64,000 bases of DNA, taken from assembly GCA_018398585.1 (NCBI GenBank), contig JAGTTD010000010.1, positions 21,264,005 to 21,328,004 of the forward strand. The letters run 5' to 3'. Below, in pieces: positions 55,423 through 64,000 of the stretch. The stretch's first letter is position 1. Each line of letters begins with the position of its first letter. Both the position numbers and the translations under genes were made by a program. This stretch comes from Simmondsia chinensis. Taxonomy: Eukaryota > Streptophyta > Magnoliopsida > Caryophyllales > Simmondsiaceae. Below the pieces are notes generated by a model that did not search any database, had not been told where the DNA came from, and worked only from the letters and a program-made list of their open reading frames with translations.

Positions 55423-56671
55423 TGTCGGGAAAGGAGCAACTTTTATTTTTGTTTTTGCTTTGTTTCCTACATGTAAAAATTCATTTTAGGAATTTTAATT
55501 TTTTAAAATTATTTTATTTTATAATTTCTAACATTTATTCATCTTATAAATAATGTTTGGCAATATTGAATTTACCCATCTTATGGATAAATAATTTATC
55601 TCATGAATTCTTTAATATTTTTCTGATGGCAATAAATACAAAAGTTTGCGCAGGGACCTCAGGGACAATTTAAATCTTGCTCCAAATTTGTTAAATTAAT
55701 TATCTCATAAAATAATTTAATTACCATTTAATGAGACTTAATTCCACTAAATAAATCTCATTGCACTCCAAACTTAAATCATTTATTCGATATTTTCCAA
55801 ATAGACTATATTGATGACAACAATCCCTCCACTAGATGTCCACGACAAAGGATAAATATAACTACTACCATTATCCTTCTCAAAGCTTCTTCATTGGTTA
55901 CTGACTCGCCCTTCACTGAATATTTATTTATACTTGAACATATTCATAGTATAAATTCCAAATGTCAAACACTTGGAATACTTTGACCAAAGTTTCCGAA
56001 CTGTTCAAATATTTGCAAATCAACTAAGGGGACATTTGTATCCCATAAGAGACTGTAAATTCCCTATTGAATACCTGATCCTTGTCACACTTCACGCCGT
56101 TACCCATTGTACGTGGGAATTCAGTCGCGTGTTTAGACCTTACTTATTGTACACCAAAGTAACTAACACTCCATGCACAAGTTTAGAATACCTTCATGAT
56201 TTATAGTCGTCGTTCAAATAGTACAATGTGAATCACTCATCTCCGATAGTAGTTTAGAAATAAGTAACCTACATGGTCCAACTCAGTGTGTCAATCTTAT
56301 TAAACACACCGATCCAACACTTTTAGATCTCCATCCACATGATCAAGAGAAGTCATCTAAAGTGTCACATTATAGTCTTAGCATACAAGTGGTCCTAGCT
56401 TGTCTTCAACTACAAGCCTTTTAAACAACAATCAATACCATTTGTTCCAAGTCTATATGTGGTTTAGTCTCATAGACCACTTAGAACAAACATGTAAATT
56501 GTAGTCTGAGGACTACATCCATCTCATGGATATCTCCCAAAAGAAAATCACATGCAGTATAAATGCTCGTTTACACAAATTTAACAATGCAACGACTGGA
56601 ACTTCAATTTTAGCCATTAATAAAATAATATATCCTGAATAAATCTGAATTTTAGGACACTATTCCTAACA
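55423..56671 (-). repeat. shortened LTR of L2
   Basis: Matches 51895-54062 at both ends but lacks an internal part of about 900 bp: after TGTCGGGAAAGGAGCAAC it passes directly to sequence matching 52840 onward. It starts TGTTAGGAATAGTGTCC on the minus strand. Confidence 0.75.
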
Positions 56672-58287
56672 ATTCCTATGTACTCTGGGTAGCGGGGTGA
56701 AGTGGGACAAGTATCAAGTATTCAATAGGGAATCTACCGTCTCTTATAAGATATAGATTCCCCCTTAGCTAATTCGCAAGTATTTGAATAGTTCGGAAAC
56801 TTTGGCCAAAGTATTCCAAGTGTTTGTCATTTTGAATTCGTACTATGAATATGCTCAAGTATAATTGAATTATTCAGTTAGGGACGAGTCGGTAAATAAT
56901 TGTAGAAACTGTAAGAAGGATAATGGTAGTAGTTATACATATTCTTTGTCATGGACATCTAGGTGAAGGGGTTGTTGTCATCAATACAGTCAACTTGGAA
57001 AATTTCAAATAAATGATTTAAATCTAGAGTGCAGTAAGATTAATTTAGTGAAATTAATGAGATACTAATTAGTTTAACCCATTTGGAACTAGATTTAAAT
57101 TGTCCATGAAGACCCTACACAAGCCTCTGTATTTATTGCCATCCAAAAAATATTAATAAATCCCTGAGATAGGTTATTTATTCATGAGACGAGCAAATTT
57201 AATTTTTCTAAATATTATTCATGAGATAAATAAAAGTTGAGAATTATAAAATGAAATAATTTTTAAAAATTAAAATTAATATGATAAATTTTTAAATGTG
57301 AAAAACCAAAGAAAAGTGAAAACGCAGTTAAAAGCACAGGTCCTGCGATCCTTGTGCTCGCTGATGGACCAAACAGCTCACGATGGGAGGTCCAGGAGGA
57401 GGATTCGAGTGCACGTCGGCGGGCCAGTCGCGGCCCGCCATATGGCACACAGAGTCAATGAAAAAGCAAGCGGTTTTAACTATGAGTGAAACGCGACATT
57501 TTGTACTTGTATTAACGTAAAACACTGCGATTTATTGTTAACCTTGGTTAATCCCACATTGATTTTTTGGTATTTTTTTCTCTCCGGTAGACTACTATAT
57601 ATAGAGGTATCTATTCCAAAGGATTGGTATCCAATTAAATAAAATAAAGGTATCTTAAAGTGCTGACTTTCGAAAACTTAATGGGACAGAAAATTTTCTC
57701 TTGAAAATTTCTTTCCTCAAATTTAATATTTTTCAGGGACCACTCTCCGGGCAATTCATGGTCATTACGTCGAAGGTCGTTGGGTCTCAATTTTCATAGA
57801 TTCCTCGAAGTATTTTATTATTCGTTCTCGTATTCTTTTTAGAGCAATTCTAGGTTTTTTTTTCTTTCTCTTTTTGTTTTAGCTTTCTTATTTATTTACA
57901 GTTTTTCTTATTATGCTTGTTTAAGTACATGCTGTTGTTATGAATGTATTAGAGTAAAATCCTGTAGATTTAGATTAGGATTTAAATATTTAGATTTAAA
58001 ATCAACCCTAGGTTTAAAATTTAAAATTTTAAACCCTTCCGCTGCGTTAATTTAACTAAATTAAGAAAAAAATTTTAAAATTCGTCCCAATAATTGGTTT
58101 TAAAGCAAAGGGATCTGTAGAGATAACCATATTCCCGGTAACCCTCGAGCGCGAGGTGTCATGAAGCATGACTCTCTGCCCAGGGGCTTAAATACTGAGA
58201 AGAGTCTCCTATGTTGGGTGCTTTCATAGGTGCCATTTGTTGTGACCATAGTTGTAGAACTGTAAACCCAACAATTGATATAAGAGA
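56672..58287 (+). repeat. inverted partial L-family LTR (L3) with primer-site remnant
   Basis: Plus-strand copy of the L LTR, lacking about 600 bp of its start. Its first bases (GTACTCTGGGTAGCGGGGTG) match the reverse complement of 56090-56120. It keeps the 3' border at 58081-58100 (CGTCCCAATAATTGG), the 3' extension (58101-58273) and a decayed primer site ATTGATATAAGAGA (58274-58287). A TATA box (CTACTATATATAGAG) is at 57592-57606. A GC-rich stretch lies at 57340-57460. It stands head to head with the L2 LTR at 56671/56672. Confidence 0.7.
57592..57606 (+). promoter_or_regulatory. TATA box in L3
   Basis: CTACTATATATAGAG, followed by an AT-rich leader. It corresponds in position to a TATA-like site at 52617-52626 on the minus strand of L2. 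Activity is unknown. Confidence 0.5.
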
Positions 58288-59985
58288 GTTGTGAACTCAA
58301 CACTAACATCAACTTCGTATAGGAGTGATCCAAACTGTATTTGGACTCGTTGATTTGTTTCTTTCTTAAGATTGCCAATAGTTAGCACATCCTTGTCAAG
58401 AGGTTGGTCATTCAACTCAACCTCTGGAGTGAAAGATTCTTCCACAGGTTAGGGGAAATCTTCTTCATGGAAGTCATTTCCTATATTAGACCATGTTGGC
58501 TTAACATGTTCCAAAGGTTCCGCCAAATTAACGCTGAGGGGATTGTACTCCTCTTTACGATGCTCTGCAAGCCAATGAATTCTTTGCAAGCTCATCTCAC
58601 CGAGATTCCTTACCCTCAAAAGATCATAGGCTAGCGCATCTCTCAAGCTTCTTACATGGCTCACCTTTACCAATGATGGTAAAAGGCCTAGATTCAGTCA
58701 TTGGATCCTCGAGATCCATGGACTCAATGCACAGGTCCTTGTAGACTCTGTCCACTACCTCAAAGAGTCTAGCCAAGCAAGTGTCCAGCAAAGCTCTTCG
58801 TTGCGACGCTTTCTTTTGCAGTTGCCTTCTTTTTTAAGTTCGAGTGAGGTTGGAAGGGCCTGCATCCTCTTGTTTGGGGTGATTCTTTATCGGAACATTA
58901 CCAAAAGTGGACCCTTGAAAGCTGTCACCCTGACTGTCTGGTCCTTGATTGGTGCCCACATCAAGTAGGTGTTATTATGGATTTCTCGTTGGGTGTCTAG
59001 TCTTCATGACATCTTGAGTCATTGAAGGGAGATCTTCCATAGGCACATACATGTAGGATTCCAAAATGTCGTCTTTAATTCCAAAAGGGGATCAGTAGGG
59101 GAAGTAGACGAAGGGAGTAGCTTGAGTTTCCTCATTTCCCCCATATTTTCCCACAACAATAGCAACATGCCTTGTAGGATACCTTCTTCAGATCTCAAGA
59201 TATCTCTCTTAGATTGTAAGGCTTGGAGAACGCCCATGATCACTACTGATTGCCATAGCTAACTCTTCGGCCACATATAGTGTAAAGGGCTGACTTGCTG
59301 CGGAGTTTAATCAATAAGTTCTTGAGAGCCGAACGCCTGTTTTTGGGATGGAGGCTAGTGATGTGCCAATGGCAAATTCCATCATCCAACGCACATACAA
59401 GTGATGGGAACCTTAGTATTCGCTCGATGACTAACCATTAAAATAGGTCGTTCACCACCCTTTCCTTTTGAATATCATTTAATACCATCTTCTCCCTGAA
59501 GAGGGAAAAAGGTTTGATTGAACAATACATTATTCGTCTTTGGCAACGACGTCAATAATGTTAACTTGAAGAGGAATAACACCCATCTATCCATCTCCTG
59601 GGAAGATTAATGCCCTAGCTTCACTGGCATCTTGCACCACGTTTCTGAAGATCACATAGTTCCTCGTTGAATGAGTCAACAAATAGTGCAATTTATAGTA
59701 TGCCTTTCCCTTTGTTGAATTTGGGTTCAGTTTTCTGTGTTTGCCCCAATCTTGGGCTTATTATTTTCCTCACACTAATCAAATATCACATCGGCTCTTT
59801 AGAATTCAAATGAGTATTTTCTCAAGTCTTGGAATTGATAGGACTTCCTAGCTTTAATATCCTTCGGTACAAAGGATTACAAACCATAGGAGGCCTTTTG
59901 ACATACTCAACAACATCAATTTCATATGGAGGATCTTCATGCTCGTTGACCAAGTCTTGCATGTAAGTCTCATACGCACTATTTT
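58288..59985 (-). pseudogene. gag C-terminal half and spacer of T3
   Basis: Homologous to 34614-36087. It contains a very degraded zinc knuckle (YYKLHYLLTHSTRN-like, 59640-59720) and, at the left, EVELNDQPLDKDVLTIGNLK and ETNQRVQIQFGSLLYEV (58310-58445), which correspond to the lead-in to the T1 protease at 15640. No frame over 100 codons remains. Confidence 0.65.
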
Positions 59986-61400
59986 TCTTGAGGCTCTCTT
60001 CTTTTAGAACAGCCTCATATCTAGCAGCACATTCCGCTAGCTGTAGAAGCGTTGTGAAGTTTGAACCTTTGAGCTTCTTCTTAAATCAATATCCAAGCCA
60101 TTCAAGGTTAGTTTAGCATATTCAACTTCAGGCAGAACTATTGTGTATTTCAACCTGGCCCTCTTGAACCGGTTAATGGAATTTTCAATAGATTCACCTG
60201 GCTTTTGTTTCATTCTAGCCAAGTCAGACATGGAAGTTCCTAGCTCCATCCTTGAGAACTAGGCCTGGAATTTCCTAGCCATGTCATCCTAACAGTGGAT
60301 GGAATTAGGTGGTAGGGTAATGTACCACTGAAAGGCGGTCCCTATTAAGGAACTAGGGAACGGCCTAAGTTTGAGGTACTGATTATTAGCCGCTTTCGTG
60401 CATTGGTAGTTAAACCTCGCCAAATACTCAAGAAAAGACACACTTTCTTTTCTAGAGAAGAGGGTAAATTTATGGATTTTATATCCTCTAGGAAAAGGGT
60501 AATCCCTGTCAATATGTACAGGCTATGGTTTACTATACAAGGGTCGATTAACCGTTGTGAGGCCTGGCCCATACATCTACCTGATAAGGACGGCCACTTG
60601 CTCTTGGAGGGGTAGGTTTGGCCCATGGTTATGCACTTGCCACTACCCTTTAAATGGCTAAGGGTCTTAAGGGCGATCTGCAGGGTAACCCCCATGATCA
60701 TTCTAGCCAAGTGTTTGATCGGCTATGAAGTATGTTCCGACAGATCCTAGGTTATATGGCATGCCCGATGGCATACCTACATTGTAAGGTTGTTAGTGCA
60801 TCCTTACTTGATCAAACCCTAAGTTTTTATCTTGAAGACGTGGGTTAACTTACCCCTCCAGTTCCATAAGTATGAAGAGGTCTAGGAGGAAGCAATTGGT
60901 CCCAAAACTGGGTACCCGTCCCTATGTAGCTACTCCAAGACCTTGAGTGGGCCTTGAGGTAACCTCTCCAGCATGGGAAGGGTAACCCTATCTCGAGGGG
61001 AGGTGACGTTCACAAACTACTGTTGAGATCCCTTAAAGCCAGAGAAAGTCCCTGATAAAAGGGTCCTGCAAACCTTAAGGGGTACAATGTCAATCCTACG
61101 GCAACGATCCAAGTGAGTAACACTTAGGTTTGCCACAGTTGGGTTCCATATTCTCTCAGGGACTGGGCAATCAACCTAAGGAACGGGTAATCGTGAGCTC
61201 GAGGGAGCAACACGAGGATATCCAGTTGGAACAGGCTTGAGTTGCCTAATATCCTCTCTAACGGCTTGAACTAAGCCATTATGAGTCTTTGCTTGCCTAA
61301 CCAGGATAGGTTCAACTTCAACTACTGTTTGCCTTGCTACTTCCTTAGCTATAAGGGTAGTAGTAGAAGACAGAGTTGAGTTCATCTAAACTAAGACTCT
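59986..61400 (-). pseudogene. gag capsid part of T3
   Basis: TAFQWYITLPPNSIHC (60270-60330) and MELGTSMSDLARMKQKPGES, then IENSINRFKRARLKY and AKLTLNGLDIDLRR (60037-60249), make up the retrotransposon gag domain. An N-terminal piece (61176-61385, STTTLIAKEVARQTVVEVEP) is helical. A Pro/Gly-rich interval (60400-61170) between them is broken by stops. Confidence 0.7.
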
Positions 61401-61898
61401 TCCAGTTTCTCTATGAAGCCTTTCGTTCATTGAGGCCCCAACGTCATTGATTACGGCTCTCATGGCAGCAAATTTTTCATGCTGGGCCGCCAGAGTGCAT
61501 TATGTTTTAATACGTTGCACCTCAATGGTATCTTTAATGGCTTATTGCACCCTTTGGTCCACGATTTCTAAATGACGCTTGCGAATGGCTATAAAACTCT
61601 TGCAAGAATAGCCATCAAGCCCCATATGCTCGTGCTCTGGGATGTCCTCATCACCACCGCTTTCATTATTGTGGTTGTGACCTACTTTATCCCCTCATGA
61701 TACATGGCTTTGTTCAAGAGGCTCCTCAAGTGAGGACCCAATCAAGGCTAGGCCTTCTTGCACCACATGCTCAAGAGCATTAGATCTCTTCATTTTGACA
61801 ATTGGTGAATGGTCTGAGATTACGTTTTGGCAATCCATGATTGCTTTGAAGACACTTAAAACTTGTGTTAAGTCTCCCACTGTAGTCGCCAAAAGGCG
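61401..61898 (-). other. leader and primer-binding site of T3
   Basis: No convincing gene. The primer-binding site at 61873-61891 reads GGCGACTACAGTGGGAGAC on the minus strand, close to the TGGCGACTCCACTGGGGAC-type site used with tRNA-Arg in Tat-lineage elements. The N-terminus of gag probably starts in 61695-61840 (MDCQNVISDHSPIVKMKRSN), but the start is not certain. Confidence 0.65.
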
Positions 61899-63270
61899 TG
61901 TTTGCAAGTTATTGGTGTGATGTTGTCACAGTAACTACAAATGTAAAAAAAACATGCAAAAGGGACTCACCGCGACTACGAAGTGAGCCTAAAGTCGGAC
62001 CATGCACGTTTGACCTTAACCACTCACCATTTTTGAAGATAAGGAGGTCATATTTAGTGTATCTTACTTCAGTTAATACGTGAGTTCTACTTATGCTCTA
62101 ATTAAGGGGGCCTTTATATTTTTTGTGGATTTTTTATATATTATATGACAAAAAATTAAACAATATGGACCTAACTCAAGCTTCAATTATAGTGACGAAC
62201 CAAGGCCTACAAACGCCTTTCCTTGTGCACTTAAACATTAGGAACTCGGGTGGAGACAAAGCCAAGAGCTCAACAGTGCACTCATAAACGTAAATCAATA
62301 AGATTTATAGGTCTAACACCATTGACCTCTAATAACTCGAATGAGTTTGAGCATGACATGATTTAGATGGAGCAAACCATATTTGGGTCACTCGATGAGA
62401 ACCAACGCATTCAAGGTCAACCCTTGGCCGTTAAATCTCTTAAAAAAAAATGGCACAAACCTAAGTTCACTTGACTTATTAAGTATTGACAATAGTGTTA
62501 AGACCAATGCAATAAAGCTCAAGCCTGGGTTGATAAAGCCTTAAACTAAACCCACAATTCTTAACTTGTCAATTTTGAGAACAAATTAATACAAAAAGTT
62601 CATACCTGAAGCTCGAATCATTGTATTACTGAAGAAACAAGTACATCAAGATCTACGCTATGCTAAGCTAAGTTATGCTACTCCTAGGTATAAAGCACAA
62701 GTGTGTTGTAAAGAAAACTTGAAAAAGTTTTATACGGTTGGTGCTGGACACTTTACAACTATAATAATGTCTCCTTTTTATAGAAAAACTAAATAACGAC
62801 TGTCCCCTATTTCCGCGGCATTTTCTTCCCATGCAGGCTTTCAAGCTCTTTTAGCTCATGAATGATCAGTAAATGCGCCCCTAATTTGGTGTGCTTGAGC
62901 ATATTTCTTGAAGCCAACATCCGCTTTTTCAGCTAGAATCTCTTCTAGATTCCCCACGTTCCCTTGGATAATGTTGCTTCTCACGCATCTCAAAATGCGT
63001 TTCAAGTAACTGTCCTAAGCTTGGAAAGCACCTGTCTTATAGCCTTCTTAGAAGTCCCTTAAGCTCGAGCTCCTTTTACCCTTCAACCATCTAGAGCCTC
63101 GAGTAGCTGGCACCCTAAGGGTGTTAAACATCTCAAGTAGTTAGGCTCGAGACACGATTATCTCAACACCTAGAGGCGTTTCTTCCCCCAGGGAAGGCCT
63201 CACGTGACAAGTGCGTGGCATCTGCTCAAAACACCGTCATCCCAACCCTCTCGAATTTAGGGTGTAAACA
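61899..63270 (-). repeat. 5' LTR of T3
   Basis: 1372 bp, TGTTTACACCC on the minus strand at 63270 to CTTGCAAACA at 61899. It is the uninterrupted counterpart of the T1 LTR and shows that the hAT-like element at 1963-2777 is an insertion. Confidence 0.85.
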
Positions 63271-63784
63271 CATTGTGTGAGGCTCCGGTTCATCGACTTC
63301 TGGATTTCTCTTTGACATTTGTGATGGAGACAGAAGCAAGTAATGTGGGTTGGGGGTTGTTTTACAACAGGAATGTCATCGTATTGCAAACATAAGTAAG
63401 GCTTTTGGCTCCATGTTTTTTGCGGCTTCTAGTCTATGGGAAGGAGCTCCTTTCCTTCTGCACGCAGTTCGAAAGTGGGCTCAATTTGCATGTCAAGCCA
63501 TTTAACATTAAGACGAATTAGAGAAGTCTCAAATACTTCTTAAACAAAAGCTTTGAACTCCTTTTCAAGGATTTTGGCCCTTGAAACTCATGCACTTGTC
63601 ATATGAGATATATTATAAAACAGGGAGTGAGAATTATGCAGCGAATGCTCTCTCATGCTTGACTGCCATGGATATTTGCTATCAAATGCTTTCCATTCCA
63701 GATTTGAACTTGTGCACACTCATTCAACTCGGGTGGCAGCAAGACCCAGTACTTCTCTACCATTATACAAATTGCCCTCTAGAA
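63271..63784 (+). pseudogene. RNase H fragment of another Gypsy element
   Basis: Plus strand: VMETEASNVGWGL-like start (63320-63360), ISKAFGSMFFAASSLW and LLHAVRKW in a shifted frame, then an open stretch 63581-63790 with LMHLSYEIYYKTGSENYAAN and ALSCLTAMDI. The order DAS...SKAxG...YEI.Y.xGSEN.AADALS is that of Gypsy RNase H and the linker to integrase. T3 is inserted on its left, since the upstream RNase H and RT are missing. Confidence 0.75.
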
Positions 63785-64000
63785 TGTTAGAAATATAAGT
63801 AAAATTGTATTAAAATCAATAACAAGGAGAAAGAAACGAGAACGTTCTTATCTAAAATACGAACGATGAACATCGCCCCGTGGTTAAGGCCACCGTCTTA
63901 AAAGATGATTTGGCTGTTGCTCGGGTACATATTGTAGTACAGGTGGCTATCCTCTAGGATTAATGTGACCAACAATTAACATGTAATCGTTAGCCGTCGG
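63785..64000. other. unassigned tail of the window
   Basis: The Gypsy frame stops at 63790. TGTTAGAAATATAAGT at 63785 could be the start of another LTR, but only 216 bp are visible and no end or duplication can be tested. No gene seen. Confidence 0.3.

Larger units (their letters stand above)
51480..56671 (-). mobile_element. non-coding LTR element L2: tandem LTR-internal-LTR-internal
   Basis: Reading the minus strand from 56671: a shortened LTR (55423-56671), primer-binding site (55409-55422), internal region (54063-55408), polypurine tract (54063-54074, minus AAAGGGGATTAT), a longer LTR (51895-54062), a second primer-binding site (51881-51894) and a second, truncated internal region (about 51480-51880). 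The middle LTR thus serves two internal regions. This is the pattern left by recombination between LTRs of two copies. There is no coding capacity. The left edge falls in the CACTA element and the right edge meets L3. No target duplication was found. Confidence 0.75.
58288..63270 (-). mobile_element. Tat-lineage element T3, 5' part
   Basis: Minus strand from 63270: 5' LTR (61899-63270), primer-binding site (61873-61891), leader, gag, and the beginning of the gag-protease spacer, cut at 58288 by L3. It covers the same gag region as T1 (34614-36087) and so is a second copy, not the lost end of T1. It has frequent stops. The right flank after 63270 is an unrelated RNase H fragment. Confidence 0.8.

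Overview
This is plant nuclear DNA, very probably from a eudicot, and lies in a retrotransposon-dense heterochromatic region. The supporting evidence is tRNA-Met-primed chromovirus LTR elements, a Tat-lineage (Ogre/Grande-like) element with an antisense plant-mobile-domain ORF, a CACTA element, an L1-type LINE, a tRNA-derived SINE, hAT-like and Mutator-like non-autonomous elements, and AT-rich non-coding LTR elements. I see no intact host gene, no rRNA or tRNA gene, and no CRISPR array. Every coding region is a transposon remnant carrying stops and frameshifts. The species cannot be named from the sequence.

Left part (1-36087): the oldest layer is one minus-strand Tat-lineage element, T1, read from right to left as gag, protease, RT, antisense ORF and 3' LTR. 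Younger elements have broken it. G1 (1-1150) sits in its LTR. The LTR also holds a hAT-like element (1963-2777), which in turn holds a SINE (2181-2351). G2 (5442-10588, duplication AGAGG) splits the antisense ORF. A G3/G4 hybrid (11515-14516) stands where T1 RNase H and integrase should be. G8 (15661-27760) sits between T1 protease and gag and carries a segment resembling a polypyrimidine-tract-binding-protein RRM. G8 is split by G6 (16181-24463), whose 5' LTR holds a LINE (16431-18334), which is interrupted by G7 (18335-22920). G9 (27807-34613, duplication AGGTT) splits T1 gag and itself contains a solo LTR (29696-31242, duplication CATCT).

Middle part (36088-58287): a family of non-coding AT-rich LTR elements, here called L, is present as L1 (36088-41222), L2 (about 51480-56671, tandem LTR-internal-LTR-internal) and an inverted L3 fragment (56672-58287). 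Between them lie an Athila-like gag fragment (41223-41856) and a decayed CACTA transposon (41857 to about 51480). The CACTA contains a Mutator-like foldback (42147-43361) and a gag/protease-only chromovirus, G10 (45225-48369, duplication GGATG), inserted in its transposase gene.

Right part (58288-64000): a second copy of the Tat-lineage family, T3, is present on the minus strand with gag, primer-binding site and 5' LTR (61899-63270). A plus-strand Gypsy RNase H fragment (63271-63784) and an unresolved tail follow.

Nothing here works as a pathway. The value of the window is its nested history, which can be ordered from target-site duplications and interrupted reading frames. The least ordinary items are the RRM-bearing 3' segment of G8/G6, the L-family LTR with a second primer-binding-like site inside it, and two apparent deletion hybrids between neighbouring elements.
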